Positions 1 through 10,340 are shown, counted from the stretch's first letter. The stretch: DNA of 64,000 nucleotides from Serripes groenlandicus (GCA_031761405.1 JASEVX010000001.1:200246356-200310355); one strand, 5' to 3'. The notes: generated by a model from the sequence alone, not told the origin. Made by a program: numbers and translations.

Positions 1-252
1 AAAGCGTGCTATATCGACAGATACTGCATCCTGTTGTCAAATGGAAAATAGAACAAAAACATATCAAAGTATACAATAACGAGATATATCCCTTGTGACA
101 AAACGAGCAACACCAACAACATTTTCTCAGAACATTTAATAGTTTGTCCTCGCGCAAAAATATATACGGATTGCAATTTTAAGATATAACACTTTTAAGA
201 TGTGATGGAATTGTATCTATAAGTTGATGGTGAATGAGCTGACACGAATAAA

Positions 253-336
253 ATGATCGTACTAGATTGTCAGAGCATTTAAATCCAAAGACCAATGATC
301 GTACTTGATTGTCAGAGCATCTAAATCCAAAGACCA
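253..336. repeat. tandem duplication, 2 x 42 bp
   Basis: Two adjacent 42-bp units starting ATGATCGTAC differ at two positions. The period is a multiple of three, so a small minus-strand frame crosses it and shows a repeated peptide. That frame is not evidence of a gene. Confidence 0.85.
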
Positions 337-928
337 AGATAAGAACCATTTTCGCTTGACATAGATTGTGTTCATAAATATTAATTCTGTGCAATTGCAT
401 GTTTTACAGTCTATAGCAATGAATATCTTAACCAAATGTCAATTGATATTCGGTCGCGAAACAATGATTGTCATTTTTGCTAAATTAACGTCCTTCGGGA
501 CATTGGGCAAACAGAGTTTCTCTTCAGCCGGTACTTTGGCCAGGATATTTCCTGTTTTGCCATTTTGCAAGGCGTACTTGAGTGATCCGAACTCGAAACT
601 AGATAAACAATCTGGTTTGTAATCGTCATTAAATTTCAAAATATTAATGATTATTTTCGTTTGAGGCGATTCACTTTATTAAGTTATGTTGTAACTAGCG
701 TGACAGATTGTTGTCAAACAACATGACATCTATCTAAAAACCGGTTCGTTCAACTACGTTTACATGTTATATTATCTAGGTATACATGCTTTAGAATATC
801 ATTAAAATTAGACTAACATATTTCTCTGTAAATATGTATAATTAAAAAACGGCATAAACACATAATTGATTTGACCGAAGTGATCTGATTTCGCGGAAAG
901 CGAGTTGTTCTGTTGTGAGACTGTCAAC
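337..928. other. no recognisable feature
   Basis: AT-rich unique-looking sequence. Opposed short frames of 84 and 66 codons overlap at 368-639; neither has a recognisable motif. Confidence 0.5.
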
Positions 929-1137
929 ACCAAACAGGGTTTATGAACATCAAACAAACTGAAACAAACAATGTTTTCTAACACCAAATATACTGAAACA
1001 AACAAGGTTTATTAACACCAAACACACAAGGTTTATTAACACCAAACAGACTGAAACAAACAAGGTTTATTAACACCAAACAAACAAGGTTTATTAACAC
1101 CAAACACACAAGGTTTATTAACACCATACAGACTTAA
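929..1137. repeat. minisatellite with unit AAGGTTTATTAACACCAAAC
   Basis: About seven to eight imperfect copies of a GGTTTATTAACACCAAACA core, separated by either 'CACA' or 'GACTGAAACAAACA', giving mixed short and long periods (a higher-order pattern). Units decay toward the left edge. Confidence 0.85.
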
Positions 1138-1420
1138 ACTAACCCGGTTTCTGTGTTAGTGCCCACTACACACGGGGCTAGAATCGGTTTCCCTGTCATA
1201 CCTTCAACACTTGTTAAGTGGATAACTCGAAATAAAAGTCAATTGGCATTTATCAATTAGAAACGTTCATGAATACATATATACATTATTAAACAAAACA
1301 AAAATGCTTTGGGGACTACTATTAGCGGATTAAACGGAGATTCAACGAGATGTCACCGTAACTATATGAGCCACGTCTCGGGTGTTGGGGCTTTAGTGCA
1401 TTCTCGCACAGTAGAGACTC

Positions 1421-1742
1421 TGGAGGTCAAATTACGCTAAATACATCCGCTGTCATGCTGATCTTCACCACTATAGTCCCTAAAAAACCCTTTGTAAGCG
1501 TAGAAATTAGTGTATACCATAACCAGAATGTCTTGAATATATGACTTTGCGCTTAAATTCATTGTAAATGTGTACAGGATGCACTGGAAATGATTGATTT
1601 GATCACTTTTCGTACTTTGACCTTGTTTGAAAGTGAAAGTAGAGAATGCTAAATACCGGTTTTGTCCGGGCTCGATTTGGTCCAACATGACGGTATCCAT
1701 TTTCGCCTGGTGAGTTCTTTCTTGCATAATTCATGACACACA

Positions 1743-1773
<31 letters not shown>

Positions 1774-1915
1774 ATTTTCTGTGGATTGATTTAAAGCTTA
1801 GAGGTAACTCTTTTCAATGAAATATGGTGTTCTACATGAGAAACGCTTAGAAAGTGTGAGAATTGGGGACTGAAACTCGTCGATTTACATGGAAACAAAT
1901 AAGAAATTTATTTGG
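1421..1915. repeat. family R dispersed repeat, copy R1
   Basis: Closely similar to 55389-55635 (R3; roughly nine of ten bases over the best 160 bp) and more weakly to 12575-12860 (R2). The shared block includes GCACTGGAAATGATTGATTT and a minus-strand open frame. A run of about 30 C splits the R1 copy, and similarity to R2 resumes on its far side. I do not recognise the family. Confidence 0.7.
1744..1773. repeat. poly(C) tract, about 30 nt
   Basis: An uninterrupted run of about 30 C inside repeat R1. Exact length is unreliable because long homopolymers are prone to assembly error. Confidence 0.9.
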
Positions 1916-1929
1916 TGTATTGTAACCTG

Positions 1930-2115
1930 GCGCATGTGCATTCCCAAAGTTTCATCAGAGCCTCCACTGACAACAAGGATTATAGTCCTAGATGCATAAT
2001 TTGACAAAGTCCAGAACGCTAGCTCCAGTAGTTTTAGGCAAACTTACCTTTAATTGATCGCGTTACGGATAGACAATTAGATCCCAATTCGCCTAATGGG
2101 GCTCTTATTTTGAAA
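1930..2115. other. no recognisable feature
   Basis: Short unique-looking stretch between R1 and a SINE tail fragment. No frame or repeat was noted. Confidence 0.45.
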
Positions 2116-2117
2116 CA

Positions 2118-2190
2118 CGTTTATTTTTGGGTTTAAGCCGCTTTCAGCAACTAACGTCATATCTCGCGGCGTACATGACATATGCTATTG
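2118..2190 (-). repeat. SINE-1 3' tail fragment
   Basis: On the minus strand it carries the SINE-1 3' region (CGCCGCGAGATATGAC... then GCTGAAAGCGGCTTAAACCC) followed by an A/T-rich tail. The tRNA-like head is missing. Confidence 0.6.
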
Positions 2191-2194
2191 ATCC

Positions 2195-2868
2195 CCCGAA
2201 TTATATGACATCGAGAAAAAAATATATATACGGTATGCAAACAATACCACTACGCTTGCTGTGTATCCAGAGTTAAATTGACCCCAATCGCTCAGATCCA
2301 TTAAGCCGTCTTTTACAATTAAAACAAGCGTCAGACCTCGGCTGCCATTCTTATTGAGTGCCCCAAAGCCACAAGGGCCGTATAAAGCAACACGATGAGT
2401 TCAACCGATGAAGCTATTTTGTTCGCGTCTGGCGAAAAGTGATCTTACTGCATCTCCGTCTGCAATATATGCATTTATATTTGCCCTGCTCTAGAAAACC
2501 CAACCGCGTGGATCCAGATGAACATGCACATCAGCGCAGATTGAACTGCCTTCGCATTGTTTGCGTGATAGTAGGATACATCAATAAACAATGACATGTA
2601 AGGGTTGATGATATGGAAGTTCAGGTCCGTTTGTCTAAAGCACGGCTCATTAACACGAAATACTAGCAGGTTGGCATTTAGGACCGTATTATATGTGTGC
2701 GGTTATTGAATACTCACGTACATTATGTAAAAAGACCAAATTGATCCCAAATGGGAGTTCAGGGGAGGTTTCAGATGACCCTAACACACGGTGCACTCGA
2801 GCGGATGTTGGCCGGATTCAACAATCAGCTTTGTGTCCGATTGCTCGGTATAGTAGGTAAATCGGATT
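2195..2868. other. no recognisable feature
   Basis: No long frame, palindrome or repeat seen, apart from a short A/T run near 2216-2230. Confidence 0.45.
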
Positions 2869-2869
2869 A

Positions 2870-3072
2870 GTTTACTTTAAACTTATTTATTTTAAATCGA
2901 AACAAGCTTTATGCTCATATTAATCACGCTCGATGTCTGCTTCCTGGTGACATAACCAGGACTCGCGCCGTTTGTGTAAAAAAACACAAAGGCAGAACCC
3001 GCTCATCACGGGATTCGAAACCGGGACACTTGGTAAGGTAGGCCGACTCTAGGACCCGAGCTTGTTGGACGT
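2870..3072 (-). mobile_element. SINE-2 copy, minus strand
   Basis: The tRNA-like B-box region lies near 3008-3025 and the 3' end, an AAGCTTGTTTCG-like then AAATAAATAAGTTT tail, at about 2872-2910. It shares the middle block (AGGAAGCAGACATCGAGCGTG) with the copies near 53700 and 63672. The head is eroded, with no clear A box. Confidence 0.65.
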
Positions 3073-3235
3073 TTATCCATCATGCAGTCTTCTTAACCCG
3101 TACATGTTTCTTGTCATAGGGTTACTTTCGTATCACGATGGTCGTTTCTAATTCAAAACAGTCACACATCTTTCGTACCTTGCTGAAAGCAACCCAACTT
3201 TAAGATATTTTGGACAGATGTAGATGAGAGATGCT

Positions 3236-3510
3236 CTAGGAAAACCAACATAACCGTAATTATTACACGCATGGAAAAAACTGCCTTTATATTTATGCTA
3301 CTGATACTGATGGATACTGCTTTAAAATAGTTTATTGATACCATCTATGATTAATTGTCGAACAGTGTTGAGGAATATCAAACGGCGCGGATGGCTGCTC
3401 TGGAGATACAACGGTCGCACCTTACGGTTAGATGTCGCAGAGTTCCACTGAGATCAAAATTCGCATGTATATCCATGCTATAAGACACTCAATTAATTGT
3501 TTGATATTCC
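3236..3510. repeat. family T dispersed repeat, copy T1
   Basis: Similar to 6130-6395 and 16465-16670. Shared landmarks in order are GTAATTATTACACG, TACTGCTTTA, AATTGTCGAACAGTGT, CGGCGCGGATG and TTACGGTTAG. It lies directly upstream of MITE B1. Function unknown. Confidence 0.6.
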
Positions 3511-3512
3511 TT

Positions 3513-3744
3513 TTAAACCTTTCCTACATACAGCACATCATCTGCAGCAGACAACTTTGAAAACATGGTGACAATAACCTGAACAATCTCCATAAAAAAT
3601 AGCTTTATTGTTAAATAAAGTTGAAAACATTGTGGCCAAAAGTGAAACTGCTCATCATAAGTAATTTCACCTTTGCCCACAATGTTTTCAAAAATCGTCT
3701 GCTGCTATTGCATCAAAATGCGTCTGCAGGTGTGAAAGGATTAA
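3513..3744. mobile_element. MITE family B, copy B1 (divergent)
   Basis: TTAA at both edges. The arms contain TCTGCAGCAGACAACTTTGAAAACAT on the left and its near complement on the right. The centre is the hairpin GTGAAACTGCTC / AATTTCACCTTTG. It belongs to a subfamily with GAAAACAT on both sides rather than the commoner CATATTTTG arm. Confidence 0.75.
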
Positions 3745-3916
3745 AAGAGTTCAAGATTAATCATGATGATCACGTTGAACATGATGATTTGATCTAGATA
3801 TCATATCATGTATTGTAATGATTATTAGCAAGAACGAAGTCCTATTGTCTGTCATACAGTTGTTTCGATATAAATAGTTTTATAATGTGCCATTAATGTG
3901 TTTACCTTTAACCATT

Positions 3917-4215
3917 CGAGCTCGGTGGGTCAGTCGGTAGCGACGCGGGCTGTTAATGCAGGGGTAGTAAGATCGAACCCTAGAACGGCCAACATTCTTG
4001 TCGAAGTTTGACCAAAGTCACAGTCACAAGCGTCATTTGTCTTACACTAATGGACTAATAGTCTTTGTGGAATGTGGAAGCAGCAAGTTGCTTGGAAAGT
4101 ATGTTGTATGGAGTAGTGAGAAAGCCACGACACACAAGGATATGGGTACTTGACGCCACGATATGGCTTAAAATGTTGAATACGGCGTAAAACCACAAAC
4201 AATTATTCAATCAAT
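3917..4215 (+). mobile_element. SINE-1 copy, full length
   Basis: The tRNA-like head has A-box-like GGTGGGTCAGTCGGTAGCG and a B-box-like AAGATCGAACCCT. The body is shared with the copy at 38376 (CCAACATTC...GTTGCTTGGAAAGTATG...GTGAGAAAGC) and the tail is ACGGCGTAAAACC followed by a CAAACAATTATTCAATCAAT end. The design fits tRNA-derived molluscan SINEs such as RUDI (V-SINE). That family name comes from memory of its structure, not a search. Confidence 0.75.
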
Positions 4216-4268
4216 GACCTTAAACCATAAAGGAAAATATTAAGTTCAGTCCGAAACCTGACATATAT

Positions 4269-4445
4269 TGAGCCGTCCCGCGGGAAAACCAACATTGTGG
4301 ACTCTGCGTAAAGTATCGATCCGGATCAGCCTAAGCTTGCCGCACAGGCTTACCCGGATAGACACTTTGCGCTGACTGCGCAGGCTGATCCGCGTCGATA
4401 CATTACGCAGAGGCCATAATGTTGGTTTTCTCGCGGGGCGGCTCA
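4269..4445. mobile_element. MITE family A, copy A1 (short foldback form)
   Basis: Two facing ends, TGAGCCGTCCCGCG and CGCGGGGCGGCTCA, are joined by inverted arms of about 70 bp. The internal unique block (TTTCTGTTTCAGGAATCATT region) is deleted, so the copy is almost pure foldback. Confidence 0.85.
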
Positions 4446-4781
4446 CTATACAAAGTTTCTGTTGTGTGAACATGTTCATTTCGACTGGTATAGCTAGTGT
4501 CGAAAACAAAAATCAGCTTGCTGGGATCGTAACAATCATATTTATTTTTACGTATAGCTTTCACAAATGACAATAAAAGGAAGATAGGAAAAATAAGAGT
4601 ATTTAAAAGCTTAATGACGCAACATTATTTAGCTCTGTCTACTGTAAACCATTAATTCGTTTCTTAAAAGCAAATATGTATAGATAAACAAATTATTTGG
4701 ATCCCTGTGGACGAGCTTGCTTACAAATATGTTATGTGTTGACTAGGGACATATCTGTCATTAGAACAGAGACGTCGTCAT

Positions 4782-4861
4782 TCGGAACACCTCGGTGATG
4801 AATGATTCACCAATTCACCAATGGATGATGAAGGATTACGGAATTACCCGAGGAGTTCCGA
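4782..4861. repeat. imperfect palindrome
   Basis: Arms TCGGAACACCTCGG and CCGAGGAGTTCCGA enclose about 50 bp with a repeated ATTCACCAATTCACCAATGG stretch. Possibly a small foldback element. No other copy seen. Confidence 0.55.
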
Positions 4862-5247
4862 TTGAGACTTCGTATGAATCAGACATTAATTATTGTGTAT
4901 CCTTTTCTTGTTAGGCAATCGATATAAACTGGGTAAATTAATCCCTTTTAATGTTGAATTAATACGACGGATATACCAAAATGTGTGCACTTGGAAGAGT
5001 CCATAGATAAATATAAATATAAAAATGTTAAGTTCAGCAGCAAACAGTATAGATCCGGGTCAGACGGAACAGGTCAGCCGACGGGTCTTACTCTATAATA
5101 AAGACACATTCTTCACAAAAGTAAATCAAAATCAGAGTGCGCGTTTGAGCAATCAACAAGCTTCTCGGGATAAGATTTTAGGACTCATTTAGAATTTGAC
5201 GTCTTGAATATTAAAATGTCCTCAATCTGGGGTAGATATGTGATGAT
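4862..5247. other. no recognisable feature
   Basis: A small trace of family A-like words near 5050-5085 (GATCCGGGTCAG) is too short to call. Otherwise unique-looking. Confidence 0.4.
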
Positions 5248-5463
5248 TGAGAAAATCAACATTTTGGACTCTGCATAAAGTATCGACCGGATCAGCCTAA
5301 GCATGCCACACACGCCTACCCGGATAGACACTTTTCGCCTCCTGTGGATTTTCTGTTTCAGGAATAACTACTCTATACATCTATCCCCCTAAGACGGAAT
5401 GTGTCTGCCGGATCAGTCTGCGCGGACAGCGCAGGCTGATCTGGTCGATACATTACGCAGATG
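5248..5463 (+). mobile_element. MITE family A, copy A2 (both termini eroded)
   Basis: Contains the internal block CTGTGGATTTTCTGTTTCAGG and both subterminal arms, but lacks the terminal TGAGCCG on the left and stops at ATTACGCAGA on the right. It is truncated by about 35 bp there. Confidence 0.8.
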
Positions 5464-5671
5464 TCTATCGCCGCAGCTGCATTTTGGGGCATTTTGAGAA
5501 GAAATGTGTAGGCACGTGCCGACAGTGCCTAAAGGGAGCTACGCCCCTGGTTATCTTAAAGGTGCTGACCTCCAGATTATAGATAGTAAAGTCAAAGTTT
5601 TAATACTGTTTAAAAGTTGTCTTCAAATAATAGAATCATAATTCTGGGATAAAATTAGAGTAATAATTACA

Positions 5672-5845
5672 GTGAAACCTGTGTATAAAGACCACCCATG
5701 TGAAGGCAACAAGATGGTCGTTGTGCACGGGTGATCTTTAATTTCAAGGAAGTTTCTGCAGAAAATGTTTAATTGGTAAACTAAAAGCTTGGTTGTTATA
5801 TACATGGGATTGCTATTTAAAGGTGGTCTTTAGCACAGGTTCGAC
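5672..5845. mobile_element. foldback repeat family Q, copy Q1
   Basis: Terminal inverted repeat AACCTGTGTATAAAGACCACC / GGTGGTCTTTAGCACAGGTT. Similar words occur at 57051-57200. I recognise the TAAAGACCACC type from mollusc genomes in general. Confidence 0.7.
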
Positions 5846-5854
5846 CTTAAATCG

Positions 5855-6084
5855 TTAACCCTTTCCCTCATATAGACGATTTCTGATGCCTCTGCAGCAG
5901 ACGGCTTCTTGAAAACATTGCAACAAAAGAATTAATTGCTCAAAACGAGCAATTTCTCCAATTGTCACCGTGTTTTCAACTCTATTCATTGATTGTACTT
6001 TCGTTAAAAGGGAGATACCAAATGTGTTCGGGTATATTTTCAAAGTCGTCTGCTGCGGAATTGTTGTGTGTGGGAAAGGGTTAA
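5855..6084. mobile_element. MITE family B, copy B2
   Basis: Starts TTAACCCTTTCCCTCATATAG and ends GGGAAAGGGTTAA. The central hairpin AATTGCTC-AAAAC-GAGCAATT is present. The right half differs from the standard form, with an ATTGATTGTACTTTCG stretch. Confidence 0.9.
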
Positions 6085-6129
6085 TACGGAGTGAAAATAT
6101 TAGGATAATGATACATTGAGCGGTAATCT

Positions 6130-6395
6130 GTAAAGAAAAAATGAACGTAATTATTACACGTATGAAGAAAACCTTCCCAGCGCACTAATGTTAGAGAATC
6201 CAAAATAAGTACTGCTTTACTGAAGTGTCTTGAAACCTTCATCGACTAATTGACGAACAGTGTAGAGCCAGATCAGAATGCACGGATGCGGTGACTTATC
6301 TGGGTGTACACTGCTCTCTAATGCCTAACGGTTAGTTTGCGGAGAACCACGCTCAATTACATAAATCGTCCAATTACCTTTTTTAATAAAAAAGA
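6130..6395. repeat. family T dispersed repeat, copy T2
   Basis: Aligns with T1 (3236) and T3 (16465): GTAATTATTACACGTATG, AGTACTGCTTTACTG, CTAATTGACGAACAGTGTAG, AGCCAGATCAGA, CCTAACGGTTAG. It lies between B2 and B3. Confidence 0.6.
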
Positions 6396-6437
6396 CCCAC
6401 TGAAAAAGAAACAGGAAAGTTTTATGTAGGTAGAGGG

Positions 6438-6648
6438 TTAACCCTTTCCCTCATATAGACGATTTCTGACGCCTCTGCAGCATACGGCTTTTTGAAAACA
6501 TAGTCAAAACGAGCAATTTCTCCCTTTGCCACAATGTTTTCCGCTTTTAGTCATAGGTTAGCCATTCCATTATAGAGATTTTCTATTTTTTGACAAAATA
6601 TGTTCAAAGTCGTCTGCTGCAGAATTGTCGTAGGAGGGAAAGGGTTAA
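6438..6648. mobile_element. MITE family B, copy B3
   Basis: Good TTAACCCTTTCCC and GGGAAAGGGTTAA termini. About 20 bp is deleted in the left hairpin arm (AACATAGTCAAAACGAGC), so the central hairpin is broken. Confidence 0.9.
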
Positions 6649-6677
6649 CGAGAATCAACACACTACTGCAGAAAATC

Positions 6678-6809
6678 GTCAACAAAGCTGTACATTATAC
6701 GTAATAATAACAGGCAACCAGCGCCGCCTCTTTTCATATACCTTATTTAATAGTCAACAAAGCTGTACATTATACGCAATAATAACAGGCAACCAGCCAC
6801 ACCTCTTTT
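6678..6809. repeat. tandem duplication, 2 units of 75 bp
   Basis: GTCAACAAAGCTGTACATTA starts both units, at 6678 and 6753. The period is divisible by three, which explains the open frame with a repeated peptide here. Confidence 0.8.
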
Positions 6810-6821
6810 GATTTACTTAAT

Positions 6822-7048
6822 GTAACCCTTGTCCAAAATACAACACATCTACTACAGACGACATCAAAAGATATCTGGATAAAATTATGCAAAATGTCTA
6901 TCAATAAAAGTAAAATTACTGAATAGAAATGAAAACATTGTGACACAAAGAGACATTGCACGATTCATTTCACCTTCGGTAATAATGTTTTGAAAAGTCG
7001 TCTGCTGAAAACGTGTCAAAATGCATCTACAAGTGGGAAAAGGGTTAT
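6822..7048. mobile_element. MITE family B, copy B4 (degenerate)
   Basis: TAACCCTTGTCC on the left, GGGAAAAGGGTTAT on the right, with GAAAACATTGTGACACAAAG in the centre and AAGTCGTCTGCTG at right. Both TTAA sites are mutated. Confidence 0.65.
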
Positions 7049-7049
7049 T

Positions 7050-7810
7050 TTGAAAACGAAAATGGCATAATTAGAAATAATAGTAGTGATTATCTTAGTA
7101 AATGATTAGAATTGGCAGATTATAGTTTAAAAAATCTCGAAGTTCTGTTTACGTAACTGGAAAGGAAATAATTGTTACAGTTTAATGAATACAAATTATA
7201 ACAAATTATAAACGACCTTCCTATGTATGTAGGAACTAATTAGTGTAATCAAAATTAATGTATGTTTAGAAAAACACGAGAAAATCATAGCTTATTCTAA
7301 TTAACTCATTCTTTTTTACATATGTATCGACATCGCCAAAAAAATTATTCCATACCGAAGAGCTTTTGTGTAGGCAGTGTTCAACACTTTTCTTGCCCAG
7401 AATAACCGATTACATGCAATTTCAGATTAAATTAAAGGAATTTTTGGGAACACATTTACCGATGTAAAACGCACCTCCGACAATATAACAGATACAAATA
7501 TATTGGATTGGGGGAAAAGATGACCCCACACTAAAGCTTGGTCTACACATTATGAGCATGCAAGCATCACCCTAGATACACAACCTTGCTGCGATCGTTA
7601 CAAAACAATATTGACATGTAATAAAGCCCTGAGCATTAAGTCATTAGTACAATCGAATAGGGTACGACCTTAGAAGCAATTATCCACGATAATGCAGATT
7701 CCAGACTTTCGTCACAAAACAATAGGATTTCGCTCATGTCATCATTATTTCTTAAACTATTTATTTAACCTGCCGGTTTAATTTATCTGTTGTTTTAATT
7801 GAAAGCTATC

Positions 7811-7815
<5 letters not shown>
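7050..7815. other. no recognisable feature
   Basis: AT-rich stretch with a short tandem ACAAATTATAACAAATTATAA at 7190-7210 and nothing else nameable. Confidence 0.5.
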
Positions 7816-7846
<31 letters not shown>

Positions 7847-10340
7847 TATTTTATTTCGTAATTTAGGCCACCGGCCCATTATACAACATAATTTATAAGT
7901 ATATACAACAGGGAGTGATGAAATACATTTTAACACTGACATTTGAAGCTGGAAAAATAATTAAGATATTGAAAGAGTCTCACTTCTTAGTTTGAATGCG
8001 CTCTGAATGTATTTTGCAGTATTGTATACTTCAGACTGGATATTTGTATTTAATATTGCATAAAATTTGTCAAGAGTCTTGTTGTTTATCCAGGATACGT
8101 TAAAATAAATGTCTCTTAAATCGTCATATGTAGGACATTCGTAAAAGAAGTGAAACTCATCTTCAATAATGTACATATTTTTATCAACACATAAAGGGCA
8201 AAAACGGTCATTTCTTGCAATCGGTAGGCGTCTACCTCTCTCTATCATAAGGTCATGGTTAGAGCATCTAAAGTTACTATATATCCTGCGTAAGGAGAAA
8301 GGTAAAAATGAATTTAAATATAGCTCTGGGTTTAATAATGATTTGAAATGTTTGTAGTGTTGTCCTTTTCCCGCATTGTTTTTATCCATATGCCATTTTT
8401 GTAAGTAGCAGTCTCGAATCCGTTGTTTAAAATGCTTAATAAATAGAGAATCGTTACCTATGTCTTGTGAAATCCATACATACCCAAAGCCATGCATGAA
8501 CAGGAGATTTTTTATACAGGTTGCCCATGTATTTCTACCTGCCTCATCGAGGCGTTTCAACATCATGTAGCAGTGCTTCGGGTACCTATGGGTATCCATC
8601 CGAGTAACGTTTAGCCAGTATTTAATACAATTAGGAATGTAGAATGTACAAAGAGGTAGACGTCCACATTCTCCTAAAGCAAATGGTTCCGATGTATTTC
8701 TTGCTAGATTACAGTACTGTTTACAAAATTTTATATGAACTCTTTCAACTTTGTCAGAATACTTATAACCCCAAAGTTGAGACCCGTAGCATAGAATAGG
8801 CTTAACAGTAGTATCAAAAATTTTGAAAGCATCCAAAGGGTCTAGTCTTCCATACAAACGCTGAAATCGGAATATATAAAATAATGATTTCATCGCTTGT
8901 TGTGACAATGTTTCTAATGTTTTTGTCCATGAAAATGTAGAAGTGATATAAAGACCCAGATATTTATAGAAAGGTACAGTCTCCATTTGTTTTCCTTTGT
9001 AGTACCATTTTTCAGTCTTTTTAAGTATTCCACCATTACGGAAGACAACGACTTTAGATTTATCTAGATTAAGATTCATATGTGTGGATGTACAAAATTT
9101 ATCGATAATATCGATTTGCCTTTGTAGTGCAATGACAGTATCGGAAAAAGTTGCAACGTCGTCTGCAAACATAAGGGCGTATAACTCTTCAACATCTTCG
9201 GAGACAAAAACACCACGCTCACATTTGGATTTAAGCAACAAAACAAGGTCATTGATAAAAAGAGAAAAAATTATCGTACTACTAATACATCCTTGTCGTG
9301 TACCCGTTTTACAACTAAAATAACTTGTAAGTTTATCATTAACTTTTACACATGACTTAAGTTGTGAGTACATTGATTGAAAAACATTGAAAAAAAGTCC
9401 CTTGATATTGTTTCTTGCAAAGGCATCCCACAGTTTTCTATGTTGAATACTATCGAATGCTTTTGCAAAATCAATGAATAAACAGTAAAATCTTCCTCTC
9501 TTTTTTGATAAATACTTCTGTATTAATGACATTAGAATAAAATTGTTATCCGTAGTTGAATATCCCGATCTAAACCCAGCTTGCGATTCATCAATAATGT
9601 TATACTCTTCACACCATAAGGTTAACCTTCTAGATAAAATATGTACAAATACTTTACACAGAGAATCAATTAAGGAGATACCTCGATAATTATTAGGATC
9701 TGTTACGTTTCCTTTCTTGTGTACAGGTGTAATAATACTATTACCCCAAACTTGTGGGAAATTACCTGATTCAAAAATATTATTAAACAACTTATTAAGA
9801 AAGGGCAGTGTATATACAAGTGTGCATTTGTACATTTCAATACAGATTCCGTCTGGACCCGGTGCTCGGTTACTGTGTACATGATTAATGCTAAAAATTA
9901 TTTCATCGTCAGTGATTGGCTGGTTCAAAGATGAGCTATCGTTATTTGTAGTGATATGGTCCAAGACAGAAATGTTGGTACCATTACTTGTACTATCCAG
10001 TACATCCGTATTCAAAAGTAAATTGAAATGATCGTACCAGTCAGTATTAGGAATAGGATTTTTAGAGATATATGAAACCTTATTGCAATTTTTCAGCAAT
10101 GACCAGTAATTTTTATTGTCATTTCTAGAATCAATAAGTTCAGTTCTCTTATTTTTGCAATAAATTTGTTTACACTGTTTACATAGCGCCTTAAACTTGT
10201 TACGTTTGATTTTGTAGTGAATGAGATCGGCCCTAGAGTTGGATCTCCTGTATTGGTAAAGAGCTTTAAGCTTATCATTTTTACATACTGTACATTGACC
10301 TGCTCTTTATTAAACAGGGTCACACTGACAATTTTCATTT
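7816..10340 (-). mobile_element. non-LTR retrotransposon (LINE), 5' truncated
   Basis: The element lies on the minus strand. Its 3' end is a run of about 28 A (read as T at 7816-7843), preceded by a 3' UTR with an AATAAA signal close to the tail. The body is the reverse transcriptase frame listed separately. The 5' limit is approximate: the frame closes at 10307 and recognisable LINE sequence stops near 10310-10340. The N-terminal endonuclease is missing, as expected for incomplete target-primed reverse transcription. I could not find a convincing target duplication. Confidence 0.88.
7961..10306 (-). CDS. LINE reverse transcriptase ORF, partial at the 5' end
   Basis: This frame encodes the reverse transcriptase half of a non-LTR retrotransposon ORF2; the enzyme copies element RNA into DNA at the insertion site. 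It is open for 781 codons from 10306 to the TAA at 7961-7963. An ATG-based start is not credible: the codon at 10097-10099 is TTG, and similarity to the usual endonuclease-RT linker (KALYQYRRSNSRADL, then NYWSLLKN) continues upstream. Numbering from 10306: RAPGPDG at 147-153, NYRGISL about 206-212, AGFRSGYST 243-251, catalytic FIDFAKAFD 277-285, GTRQGC 335-340, catalytic FADD 380-383, YLGLYI about 449-454, CYGSQLWGY 506-514. A C-terminal CCHC cluster lies at C703, C706, H719, C724. No frameshift or stop is seen, so the copy is probably young. The endonuclease domain is absent. I do not assign a clade. Confidence 0.92.
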   Translation of the reverse strand, partial: RAGQCTVCKNDKLKALYQYRRSNSRADLIHYKIKRNKFKALCKQCKQIYCKNKRTELIDSRNDNKNYWSLLKNCNKVSYISKNPIPNTDWYDHFNLLLNTDVLDSTSNGTNISVLDHITTNNDSSSLNQPITDDEIIFSINHVHSNRAPGPDGICIEMYKCTLVYTLPFLNKLFNNIFESGNFPQVWGNSIITPVHKKGNVTDPNNYRGISLIDSLCKVFVHILSRRLTLWCEEYNIIDESQAGFRSGYSTTDNNFILMSLIQKYLSKKRGRFYCLFIDFAKAFDSIQHRKLWDAFARNNIKGLFFNVFQSMYSQLKSCVKVNDKLTSYFSCKTGTRQGCISSTIIFSLFINDLVLLLKSKCERGVFVSEDVEELYALMFADDVATFSDTVIALQRQIDIIDKFCTSTHMNLNLDKSKVVVFRNGGILKKTEKWYYKGKQMETVPFYKYLGLYITSTFSWTKTLETLSQQAMKSLFYIFRFQRLYGRLDPLDAFKIFDTTVKPILCYGSQLWGYKYSDKVERVHIKFCKQYCNLARNTSEPFALGECGRLPLCTFYIPNCIKYWLNVTRMDTHRYPKHCYMMLKRLDEAGRNTWATCIKNLLFMHGFGYVWISQDIGNDSLFIKHFKQRIRDCYLQKWHMDKNNAGKGQHYKHFKSLLNPELYLNSFLPFSLRRIYSNFRCSNHDLMIERGRRLPIARNDRFCPLCVDKNMYIIEDEFHFFYECPTYDDLRDIYFNVSWINNKTLDKFYAILNTNIQSEVYNTAKYIQSAFKLRSETLSIS

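Noticed and set aside
10093..10338. 81-codon minus ATG frame upstream of the RT
   Set aside because: It is a different frame from the RT; the RT frame itself continues through this interval as the linker region.
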